Shown here: in pieces, positions 9,301 through 15,288 of the stretch
How positions within the stretch are numbered: the first letter of the stretch is position 1
Layout: every line of letters begins with the position of its first letter
Assembly: GCA_019693395.1 (NCBI GenBank)
Contig: JAAMXP010003395.1
Location: 2,339 to 17,626, forward strand
Reading direction: 5' to 3'
DNA: 15,288 nucleotides
Source: Ettlia oleoabundans
Lineage: Eukaryota; Chlorophyta; Chlorophyceae; Chlamydomonadales
The notes under the pieces: generated by a model
Told to the model about the DNA's origin: nothing
The model's input: only the letters and a program-made list of their open reading frames with translations
Database searches by the model: none
Position numbers and translations under genes: made by a program

Positions 9301-9678
9301 TTTGAACCAACTCAGTAACTCTGGCAATCAGTTGTGGTGTTTTGTCTGCTGGGAGTATGCAAATTGACCGCTTGCCCAAACAGCGTGTAAAAATGTTGAT
9401 TTTTAGATTGGTATACCCAATCTGCGTGCAGACGGGAGGAGGAGGTGGCACGGTACCATCTCCAGGGCCAGCAGCAGGTACTGCTGACAATGACCCCTGG
9501 CTTTAACTTTAGCGCCAGCTTCAGCAGCGGCACCAGCAGTAGGAGGAGATCACAAGCCACAGAAGGAGCAGCAGAAGGCACAGAAGGCAGAATGGCGGGG
9601 ACATCAACAGCACTTGAAGCAGGAGCAGCGAAAGCGGCAGCGGCAGGCAGCAGTGGTGGTGGTGGTGGCGGTGGGTAG
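3304..9678 (+). CDS. GT77 glycosyltransferase, XEG113/arabinosyltransferase-like, Golgi type II
   Basis: A 16-exon model, 826 aa: 3304-4189, 4420-4466, 4733-4844, 5153-5251, 5399-5487, 5757-5908, 6122-6167, 6346-6399, 6790-6891, 7176-7316, 7545-7630, 8110-8230, 8475-8558, 8675-8692 (uncertain), 8987-9183, 9432-9678. The start at 3304 puts a hydrophobic signal-anchor at residues 8-22 (GAVLIAALASAV), typical of a Golgi type II enzyme. Residues 57-190 form a Gln-rich stem and 193-212 an Ala-rich linker. The catalytic domain starts near 235 (VMISVMSFAQFDFGLNWL) and has the DxD nucleotide-sugar/metal motif at 329-331 (VVSDVDVVWFQDP). Later blocks are GLDHGYSSNEPGD, NYADYNTG, SGHSRFVQQLHK, GKRARLRDMG, DPPEYYG, AVAASRPFILPK, FQCFCEKTWYGTVRC, CPTDYLFQP and a terminal WCC (742-744). 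These match plant and algal GT77 proteins of the XEG113 type, which add arabinose to hydroxyproline-rich wall glycoproteins; donor and acceptor here are inferred. A low-complexity C-terminus ends in poly-Gly before TAG. Confidence 0.9.
3629..3855 (+). repeat. CAG/CAA-rich tract encoding the poly-Gln stem
   Basis: Dense CAG and CAA codons encode Gln runs of up to ten residues (3793-3830 region), broken by Arg, Asp, His and Pro codons. A second, GCA/GCC-rich stretch (about 3880-3945) encodes Ala. The mix of CAG and CAA and the interruptions suggest a tolerated protein linker, although the pure CAG runs should be length-variable. The opposite strand shows long Leu- or Ala-rich open frames purely because of this composition. 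Confidence 0.9.
4845..5152 (+). other. Intron 3 of the GT77 gene
   Basis: 308 nt between a GTGCGT donor and a TTTGCAG acceptor. The donor at 4845, not the GT at 4841, is required by phase: it gives HPNV joined to DLIFGLDHG. Nothing else seen in it. Confidence 0.75.
5337..5349 (+). repeat. CA dinucleotide microsatellite in GT77 intron 4
   Basis: An uninterrupted CA run of about six units lies inside the intron between 5252 and 5398, upstream of the acceptor at 5397-5398. Confidence 0.85.
5625..5652 (+). repeat. (GT)8 microsatellite followed by a run of 12 G
   Basis: Eight GT units at 5625-5640 run straight into a 12-G homopolymer at 5641-5652, within GT77 intron 5 (5488-5756). The homopolymer length is prone to sequencing error. 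Confidence 0.9.
5654..5731 (+). repeat. Perfect 39-bp tandem duplication in GT77 intron 5
   Basis: Two identical 39-bp units, 5654-5692 and 5693-5731, directly follow the G-run. Each begins GGCGGCTTGCAGCC and ends CCCCCATCTTT. Each contains an acceptor-like CTTGCAG and, 8 nt later, a donor-like GAGGTATTT. The true intron acceptor used in the model lies beyond the repeat, at 5755-5756. Confidence 0.95.
6400..6789 (+). other. Intron 8 of the GT77 gene
   Basis: 390 nt from GTGGGT to ACGCAG, rich in GGCT/GGGCT words. It includes inverted GCCGGGC/GCCCGGC arms near 6440-6460. The flanking exons join as TYNGL then GGKRARLRDMG. I see no gene inside. Confidence 0.7.
7631..8109 (+). other. Intron 11 of the GT77 gene, degenerate G-rich repeats
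   Basis: This 479-nt intron (GTGAGC to CCGCAG) is strongly G-biased on this strand. It repeats the word TGAGCTGG or close variants, for example near 7657, 7767, 7790, 7810, 7897 and 8022, at irregular spacing. The flanking exons join through a split Cys codon (PVT-C-PTDYLF). Frames inside it are repeat artefacts. Confidence 0.75.
8883..8966 (+). repeat. Three 28-bp pyrimidine-rich tandem repeats before an acceptor
   Basis: Three units of exactly 28 bp (8883-8910, 8911-8938, 8939-8966), each starting TCTGCCCCAACCCC and differing at a few positions. They fill the end of the GT77 intron just upstream of the acceptor at 8985-8986, so the polypyrimidine tract is built from repeats. Confidence 0.92.
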
Positions 9679-9846
9679 TATAATGACGGCAGCATTGCCC
9701 GGAAGCTGCACTACCTGGAGGTTTCAGGCAGGGTGTGTGGCTTTGCTTGCTGAACATGCTACTCGGTATGGATGTATGTGGAACAGCTAGAGGGGAGCAC
9801 ATCTCCCAACGACGCCCACTCCCCTATTTACCTGAGCATCAACTAA

Positions 9847-9862
9847 GAAAGAAAGAAAGAAA
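9847..9862 (+). repeat. (GAAA)4 microsatellite
   Basis: Four uninterrupted GAAA units about 170 nt downstream of the GT77 stop codon. Confidence 0.9.
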
Positions 9863-10091
9863 GGCCTTTATAAAGATAATCAGAACTAAAATCTATGCCC
9901 TTTGGCGTTGATTGAGGAAGCCAGCAGACGAGCTGCGCTGCTTCTTGCAGGATACCATGAACAGCACCCAACTCTCCGCCACCGCCATCAACAGCAGCCA
10001 ACCTTCGGTGTGGGGGAGGCAGCGCCCAGAAGCCCAACAAGCAGCGAGGGGAAATCGCTCCCATTATTACCATGACGCGCAGCAACCTCTT

Positions 10092-10096
10092 TGTAA
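10092..10096 (+). terminator. Candidate TGTAA polyadenylation signal for the GT77 gene
   Basis: TGTAA is the common chlorophyte poly(A) signal. This is the only plus-strand copy I noticed between the GT77 stop (9678) and the next gene. It would imply a 3' UTR of about 430 nt. A five-base motif is weak evidence alone. Confidence 0.4.
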
Positions 10097-10264
10097 CGCG
10101 TGCAGCTGCATAGCATCGTGCAGTACACAACCTGTACTTCGAGATAAACGATGATGGTACAAACGCGATCTGCTCCCTATGCTGTCCATCTCTTACAATA
10201 TTAACAAAAGCACTACGCCTAAAAACTCGCACTTATTGAGCTCAATTCCTTCAAACCTGACAAC

Positions 10265-11532
10265 ATGCGTGCCAAGTTTGCCTTCCTCATCGCGGTGCTC
10301 GCACTCGCGCCTAGCTGCTTGGCCCACACGTGAGCTCACACAAGCTGATGCGGGTCATGCCACCATAATCTGCGAAAAACGGCGCGAGGTTGCTGCCGCT
10401 CCATCGATTTGCAAGTGCTGTGCTGGTACAGCACTGTACCAGCTAGCTTCAAAAATGGCTCTCTCCTTGATTCCACATGTTCCGCCTTACCCCCTCGCAG
10501 CTACTTTAACGCTAGTCTTTCGGCGTTTGGCGATCAATCCCCGGGTGTGTAGCGTCCCTGGGCAACATGCGGTGGGATGCGTGGGATGCATATCGGACCC
10601 TGGCAGCGGCAGCGGAAGCAGAACGCTGGCCAGTTGGCCAGCTGTGGCTGGCTGGCTGGTGACGCTGCTGCTGTCCTGCACTGCATGATTCGCTGCTCCT
10701 CCCGCCATCGTGCAGTGCCAGCAGTCAGGGTATGCCTCTGCACCTGTACCTGCAGATGCCCCTGATGCCGCTGCTCTGCTGGACTTTTACACGCACGATG
10801 GCGAGGCTTTCTGGACGCTAAATGTCACTGGCGTGGAGGGCATGAAGGCCGCCAAGATTGTGTATGGCAATCCTGAGGTGTACGGCGATGAGGGTACGTA
10901 TACGTTCACATCTAAGGCAGCAGCCACAGCCGTAGCTAGAGCTGCATCTTAATTAGTAGGTAGATTTATTAACCTATCAGCAGCTACAACTGCGAGTCGT
11001 TCTTCCAAAAAACGCCACAGCTGTGCCCAACAGAAAACTTCATGCATCACCACGCTGTAACCCAAACAGTGCTGTGTCAGCTGCATGCTAGCGCATGCAT
11101 GTTGCGTTGCGTGATTGTGCACCTCTGAGGTTGTCTCCGGCACCAGGCAAAGCACCCGCAACAGAACACCCTCGTAGCATTGTTTGTTCATTGATGCTGC
11201 CGTGTGGTGTGCCCGGCATGCATGCTGATTTCCTGCCCAATGTCACAACAGCTTACCATCCTGTTGTTGCACAGCATTGCACCCCTGCAGTTTGGACTTA
11301 TTTGGTACTGGATGCCGCCACCGACTTTGCCGACACCACCAGCTTTGAGGGCGTGTTCAATGCCACGATGTTCGCCCCCACCTACGAGATGTGGAGCATG
11401 AACAGCCTGATGGCCAACGCCGGGCTGGGCAACCTGTGGGCCACCATCGTCAATGATGCAGAGTACCGTAACATCATTTTGAGCGGCAAGTTGGAGAACT
11501 ACAAGCCTGCATCTCACGGCGGCCGCAAGTGA
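10265..11532 (+). CDS. Secreted CHRD-like domain protein (divergent)
   Basis: A four-exon model, 171 aa: 10265-10329, 10501-10544, 10729-10893, 11291-11532 (TGA 11530-11532), with all phases consistent. Exon 1 is a clear signal peptide (MRAKFAFLIAVLALAPSCLA, cleavage before HT), so the product is secreted. The mature chain of about 150 aa follows the order of a CHRD (chordin-type) beta domain: FNASLSAFGDQSP (FxAxLSGxQEVPP-like), FWTLNVTGVEGMKAAKI (the LTVSGLxxAAHIH position), YLVLDAA, FEGVFNATMF, then LMANAGLGNLWATIVNDAEY and IILSGKL (the LIxAIRAGNAYVNVHT...IRGQL position). The two His of the usual AHIH motif are absent. N-glycosylation sequons are visible (NAS, NVT, NAT). No function is known. 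Exon 2 could instead end at 10546 and join 10716 or 10722, adding a few residues before YASAPV. The gene structure is fairly sure; the CHRD call is tentative. Confidence 0.68.
10422..10443. repeat. Perfect inverted repeat, 10-bp arms, in CHRD-like intron 1
   Basis: Arms GCTGGTACAG (10422-10431) and CTGTACCAGC (10434-10443) are perfect reverse complements separated by two bases. It lies 57 nt before the intron 1 acceptor. Confidence 0.9.
10625..10642. repeat. Perfect inverted repeat, 8-bp arms, in CHRD-like intron 2
   Basis: Arms GCTGGCCA (10625-10632) and TGGCCAGC (10635-10642), separated by GT, followed by a short GGCT-rich run. Confidence 0.9.
10894..11290 (+). other. Intron 3 of the CHRD-like gene
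   Basis: 397 nt from a strong GTACGT donor to CCCCTGCAG. It holds an inverted repeat with 7-bp arms, TGCATGC (11082-11088) and GCATGCA (11093-11099). I see no gene in it. Confidence 0.7.
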
Positions 11533-12036
11533 GACAGTTGCGGCCTTACCCTGCAGGACGGCTGCATTGTTGTTCGCAGACCCGCCTCTAATGCCAGTGT
11601 TTCAGCTTGCCAACTGGGAAACCTAGGCTCCTGTCTCCAGCACTTCTCTAACCAGTTTCTCTGCAGCACTTTCAACGCAACACAGCACTTGGCATATGCC
11701 GGTCTCCGCTTGCATTGCACCCTCGTTGGTACGCTTATACCATGTCACACCCACGCTACCCACGGCTTCTCTATGCTGTGCCTGGTGTCCCTGCTCGTAC
11801 CGCTCACTCGCACCCCAAACACCTTTCGGTTGTCTTTTAATCGTATGCAACCGGTGCAGCACACGTGCTCAGTATTGAAGGGGTGACTCTGGATCTGTGC
11901 AGCGCCGAAAAGCTGTCAAGGAAGTGCATGTGACTGGGTTGCTAGCGGAGTTGACAGCAAACACCGATCATGTGCTGGCGACGGTGTGGGAGGGTTGCAC
12001 ACGTCACACCGCAAGGGACAGGCAGCATATCGACCC
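11533..12036. other. Intergenic between convergent genes (3' flanks)
   Basis: 504 nt between the stop of the CHRD-like gene (+) and the stop of the E2 gene (-). It must hold both 3' UTRs. I found no TGTAA motif on either strand here, no hairpin worth calling and no protein resemblance in any frame. Confidence 0.5.
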
Positions 12037-14074
12037 TTATTTTCGCAAAGCAAGGCGTGGGCGCTTGAACGGCTGCTCTGCTGCCACGTCAGCAGCTGGT
12101 GCCTCCTTGGCTTCCGCCTGACCCTCCTTTTGCTGCTGCGGTTGCTGCTTGGCATTGATCTGCCGCTGCCCCGGCTCACTGTTCTCCTTCCTGCTTTCAG
12201 TGCTCGGTCCCTCTGTTACTGCTGCAGAGTTTGCGGCTACTGCTTCCAGCTCCACCCGTCGTGGCTGCTCCCCCTGCTCATTCTGCTGAGCTGCTGCAGC
12301 TTCTGATGCTGCAGCCTTCTCCCTGCCGCATGCCGCTGAGCCCGCCGTTCCTGCTGCGCGGCTGTCCTGCTGCATGGCATGCCGTTTCGTCCACTGCCGT
12401 GCCTTTGCATCAAACACCTCCCGCTGGTGCCGGAACTCAAACGTCTGAGGGATGCCAGGGCAGGGCAGGCACTTAGCAGAGGGGCACAGGCAGCAGGCAG
12501 GCAGGCATAAAGACAGGGAGTCAGCAGGACCAGCACATTCCAGAGGTGCCAACGTACTACAGCGTCTAGCCGGTCAAGCTCCTGCTTGCTTGCACAATGC
12601 GCACGCTGTCGTGTGCTTATCAGTATGCAGGCGTGTTACCTTCCCTTCCTGCTCAACTTCAAAGTTCAGCCCCATCACTCACAATATCGGTGACCAGCCC
12701 ATCATCAGGGTTGGGCTCCGCCAGCAGCAGCCCTATGGATGCCAGCGCTGTGGGCACATTGAGGCTGGGCTTCCAGGCTCCTTTGGGGGGCATGTTGAGG
12801 ATGTCCAGGCAAATGCGGCCCTCTGTGGTGGTGCGGTAGGACGGACAACAGAAAAGCCAAGTAGGAGGTGATATTTGTAGAACAGTGGGCTAAAGTGCAT
12901 GCAGTAGACTGAAAATGATTGCGGGGGCGGGTGCGGCCGTTTGTGACATGTAACCCGAGGCGTAAACAAGGGCAAGCAAGGGCAGGGCGGCAGTGGCATG
13001 GGGGACTGTGCAGAGGATCAGGGCATGGCAAGGTGAATGTAGCGTGCTTCCACCAGGGCAGCTTTAAGAAAGCCGAGGGTCACTTGCTGGGGGCATGCAA
13101 CGATGTGCCACGGCATGGGCACAGCATGAGGCCATGTTGTCCCGCTTGATTAATGGAGGAAAACGGTGGCAAAGCAGGCAGGATTGATGGTCTGGGCCAG
13201 CAGCGTCCCCAACTGAGGCCAGGCACGTACAAGGAGAAGTGCAAGAAGATGACTGCTAGCTGAACCTACCCCTGCTACAATTGCTAAGTGGGCGAAGTAC
13301 ACAGCCTGTACCGAGACTGGCACGTGCTGGCTGTGCATGTGAGACTCCCAACCCACCTGGGTCGATGTTTGGGTGGTAGATAGGGGTCACAAATTTGACT
13401 TTGGGAGGCTCAAAGGGGTATCTGCAGGTGAAGTGGTGTCACCAAGGCAAAGCACAGTGGATGAGATGAAAGCGGCAGGCAGCAGGGGCAAGCCAGAGAG
13501 GAGCTTGTTGGGTGCTACCCCCGGCAGGCAGCGACGCACTCCACAGAGCAGTATATCAACCACAGATTCAAGCCATTGCCGTGGCTATTCGATGCTACTT
13601 GTGCCGGTAAGGGCCTTGCTGAAGTATTGCAAGCCGCTGGGGAGGGCGAAGAGAACGGATGCAGCACAGTGGACGCCAACCTTGTGGCAAGCGCTGGAGC
13701 CACTCTTACCTTGCCGGAATGTCCACTGCGAGCTTGAACAGCCCTTCTTCATACACCGTGTCCTTTGGTCCCTGCAGGCAGCAGCAGCCGGCAGCAGAAG
13801 CCAGCAACTGAGCATGGCAATAACGCCACTGCCGCCACCGCTGCCGCTACTATGGTAAAGCCCCCAACGTTTGCCGCCCCATGTCGCGGGCATGTTACAG
13901 CCAGCTGAGCGTGTCCACAACAGCCCCGCAACTCGCAGCTGTCCACACCTGAAGTTGCGCCTCGAGCTCCGTGACTTTGTCCCCAACCGGTGCAGCCCAG
14001 ATGCCTGGTGGTGGCTCCGTTTGCAGCATGCGGATCTCCCGGCTCATACGCGATAGCACCGCGGCTTGAGCCAT
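12037..14074 (-). CDS. UBE2T: E2 ubiquitin-conjugating enzyme, UBE2T/FANCT-like
   Basis: A five-exon model on the minus strand, 266 aa: 14074-13949, 13771-13710, 13421-13357, 12822-12683, 12444-12037 (TAA 12039-12037), with all phases consistent. It starts at [20 protein letters not shown], with PPPG following as in E2 helix 1. The UBC fold continues with [29 protein letters not shown], the HPN triad (79-81), the catalytic Cys89 in GRICLDIL, and then [36 protein letters not shown] and [13 protein letters not shown]. PPKGAWxPSLN and the ARQWTxKHA helix are hallmarks of UBE2T, which charges ubiquitin and works with the E3 FANCL to monoubiquitinate FANCD2/FANCI in interstrand-crosslink repair; the algal role is inferred. 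After about residue 155 comes a tail of about 110 aa rich in Ala, Gln and Glu, ending in a basic KRPR motif that could be a nuclear-localisation signal. Human UBE2T is shorter (197 aa), so the tail is extended here. Confidence 0.92.
12823..13356 (-). other. Intron 3 of the E2 gene
   Basis: 534 nt from GTGGGT to CCACAG on the minus strand, splitting a Glu codon between the HPN motif and the catalytic-Cys exon ([13 protein letters not shown]). Open frames inside show no family resemblance. Confidence 0.75.
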
Positions 14075-14465
14075 CGCAGCTCAGAATGTTTTGCGTGTTG
14101 AACCTGAGTGCCAACGTGCAGTATCAAGAGCCAGTAGCGGTGTACACAGTTTCATCACGAGCTGACATCGAGCTGAAGCCGAACCAGAGGGTCGTGACCG
14201 GCCATTCTGAGCTGAGCCGCCGTGCCGTGCACATCGCAGTTACCGCTACTGGCGTCGCCAGTGTGCAGTTACTCATTGATGCCGCAATATTCTCTCATCT
14301 CGCCGTCAGTAGGATTTCGCGGCGGCTGTGGAGAGCTCCGGGCAATGACTGGTCTGTTTGATGTCAAAAATCATTTCCTACAAATGCAACCCTCCAGCCG
14401 GCCACAACTGCTGCAGCACGCCGTGGACTACAGCCGTGAAAATAACTTCCCGTCAGACAGCTCGA

Positions 14466-14470
14466 TTACA
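14466..14470 (-). terminator. Candidate TGTAA polyadenylation signal for the dehydrogenase
   Basis: TTACA on the plus strand reads TGTAA on the minus strand, about 175 nt beyond the dehydrogenase stop, a reasonable 3' UTR length for a chlorophyte gene. Confidence 0.45.
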
Positions 14471-14531
14471 TGGCATTCTCAGCGTGCAAGTAGCATCTAT
14501 AGCCACTAAACATGGCAGAGAGCATGATAAC

Positions 14532-14561
14532 AAAAAAAGAGTATGACCCAAAGGTCATACT
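14532..14561 (-). repeat. Hairpin followed by a T-tract in the dehydrogenase 3' flank
   Basis: Perfect 9-bp arms AGTATGACC (14540-14548) and GGTCATACT (14553-14561) around a 4-nt loop. On the minus strand, the direction of the dehydrogenase transcript, the hairpin is followed directly by a run of seven T. It begins 84 nt after the stop codon. It looks like an intrinsic terminator, but Pol II genes do not use those, so the role is open. Confidence 0.8.
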
Positions 14562-14644
14562 GCTGGCAGCCTGACAGCGCTCAAAAGAACGTTGGCCGCT
14601 GTTACCAGTCGTTAACCCTTTTAGACCCAGTCCTCTTAGGGGTT

Positions 14645-15265
14645 TTAAGCAACGAGGGAGCCTTGGATGTCGATCACGAACTGCATGCAGAAAACAAGCA
14701 GCTCCACGTCAGCCAGTCAACAAGTGGTGGAGCAACGGACCATAACCTGGCAGCTGGACACGGTTGAGGGGCCAGGCAGCCAGCGGTGTTGGGCACGGCA
14801 AGCATGTGTAACACGACCACAGCATGCAAAGCGCTCACCCGGTACTTGACATCAGACTTTTCCAGGCGTTCCTGCAGGCAGGATAGGGGCAGTACCAGAT
14901 AGGACACTCCATCATATCGACAGGTTCGCAGAACATACTCTGACCGGATGCAGCAGCATCGCCTGCTTTTCCGCCCCCACTGGCTGCTGGGCTTTCCACC
15001 CATGCCACCGTCAACCACGGGGTCGTACCTATAATGGCACCTATCATCTGGCAAGCATGCATACTTGCTGGCTGTGCTGGCTCTGGTCAACACACATCAG
15101 CAAGCCCTGTCCTCCAACCTCGAGCCACAGCCCAAAATCCATGCCGGCCCAGCATCACTCCAGCCTGTGACCCCACCCACCCACCATGGCAGTGTTGACA
15201 TAGTCGGCACTAATGCGCTCAATGTCGCACACAATGTTATGCTGACCGCAGAAGTCCAGCATTTC
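14645..15265 (-). CDS. Zinc alcohol dehydrogenase, CAD-like, C-terminal exons (partial)
   Basis: The last three exons on the minus strand are 15265-15185, 14871-14839 and 14680-14645 (TAA 14647-14645); the rest lies beyond the right edge. Joined in phase, they give EMLDFCGQHNIVCDIERISA, then DYVNTAM, ERLEKSDVKYR, and FVIDIQGSLVA. This is the C-terminal signature of the cinnamyl-alcohol-dehydrogenase/YahK branch of the medium-chain dehydrogenases (EMxxFxxxHxI, DYxNxAxxRLxxxDVxYRFVID). These are NADPH-dependent, Zn-containing enzymes that reduce aldehydes to alcohols. The Zn-binding and Rossmann regions are not in the window, so the substrate cannot be judged; algae lack classical lignin, so a broad aldehyde reductase is more likely than true monolignol synthesis. 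The exons are very short (33 and 36 nt for the last two). Confidence 0.9.
14872..15184 (-). other. Intron within the CAD-like gene
   Basis: 313 nt between GTGGGT and CCTGCAG on the minus strand, joining NTAM to ERLEKSD as in the intact family. A 139-codon open frame across it and the next exon is a read-through artefact. Confidence 0.75.
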
Positions 15266-15288
15266 CTGAGGACAGGGAGGTGGTGGGT
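15266..15288 (-). other. 3' end of an upstream CAD-like intron
   Basis: The 23 bases beyond the exon at 15265 read as a pyrimidine-rich tract ending CCTCAG on the minus strand, a splice acceptor. The preceding exon is outside the window. Confidence 0.6.

Larger units (their letters stand above)
9679..10264. other. Intergenic: GT77 3' flank and CHRD-like gene promoter
   Basis: 586 nt without a confident gene. It contains the GAAA microsatellite, a TATA-like TTTATAAAG at about 9868-9876, a TGTAA motif at 10092-10096 and an AT-rich leader before the ATG at 10265. Two short stretches (9679-9720 and 9953-10010) look weakly coding in the GT77 frame after its stop; see findings. Confidence 0.5.
14075..14644. 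other. Intergenic: dehydrogenase 3' flank and E2 promoter
   Basis: 570 nt between the stop of the dehydrogenase and the start of the E2, both on the minus strand. The right part holds a hairpin plus T-tract and a minus-strand TGTAA; the left part must contain the E2 promoter and leader, where no TATA box is clear. A 123-codon plus-strand open frame here has no recognisable domain and is probably chance. Confidence 0.5.

Noticed and set aside
416..9678. Reassigned TAG codon (as in some ulvophytes), because three genes end in TAG
   Set aside because: Sequence beyond the TAGs at 416 and 2894 has no coding character, and other genes here end in TAA or TGA normally; only the 9676 case shows weak coding-like sequence downstream.
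12445..12552. MAPLECAG... as an N-terminus for the minus-strand 171-codon frame
   Set aside because: A CCTCAG acceptor at 12445-12447 and the matching phase of the upstream E2 exon show that this part is intron.
13990..14361. Plus-strand 123-codon open frame between the E2 and dehydrogenase genes
   Set aside because: It overlaps E2 exon 1 on the other strand, has no domain resemblance and no supporting splice or start context.

Overview
The window is nuclear DNA of a green alga, most likely a core chlorophyte (Chlorella, Coccomyxa, Scenedesmus or Chlamydomonas relatives). The sequence is GC-rich and densely interrupted by short introns of about 110-530 nt, with GTGAGN-type donors and GCAG acceptors. 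It also has CAG/GT microsatellites, Gln/Ala-rich low-complexity protein segments, and TGTAA motifs of the kind used as algal polyadenylation signals. No prokaryotic operon, tRNA, rRNA, CRISPR or transposon was found. Genes were assembled by hand from splice sites; in every model the reading phase is kept across all junctions.

Layout, left to right: (1) last exon of a TPR co-chaperone-like protein, + strand, 118-418. (2) A five-exon secreted SGNH/GDSL hydrolase of the PAF-acetylhydrolase-like type, + strand, 820-2896. Its last exon carries an in-frame 117-nt tandem duplication of the catalytic Asp-x-x-His block. (3) A large gene of about 16 exons for a Golgi-type GT77 glycosyltransferase (XEG113/arabinosyltransferase-like), + strand, 3304-9678, with a Gln-rich stem and a DxD motif. 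(4) A small four-exon secreted protein that I read as a divergent CHRD-like domain, + strand, 10265-11532. (5) A five-exon E2 ubiquitin-conjugating enzyme of the UBE2T/FANCT type, - strand, 14074-12037, with a long tail ending in a basic nuclear-localisation-like motif. (6) The last three exons of a cinnamyl-alcohol-dehydrogenase-like zinc alcohol dehydrogenase, - strand, running off the right edge (15265-14645).

Genes 2-4 are consecutive, on the same strand, and all carry an N-terminal secretion or membrane-anchor segment. They plausibly act in the secretory pathway, cell wall or extracellular matrix, but nothing in the sequence proves joint function. The E2 and the dehydrogenase lie head-to-tail on the opposite strand, and the E2 converges on gene 4. 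The E2 would act in nuclear DNA crosslink repair (FANCD2/FANCI monoubiquitination) if it is a true UBE2T orthologue.

Most unusual items: the duplicated catalytic block in the hydrolase; the divergent CHRD-like protein, whose three introns each hold a perfect short inverted repeat; a hairpin-plus-T-tract in the dehydrogenase 3' flank; and several repeat-built introns in the GT77 gene.
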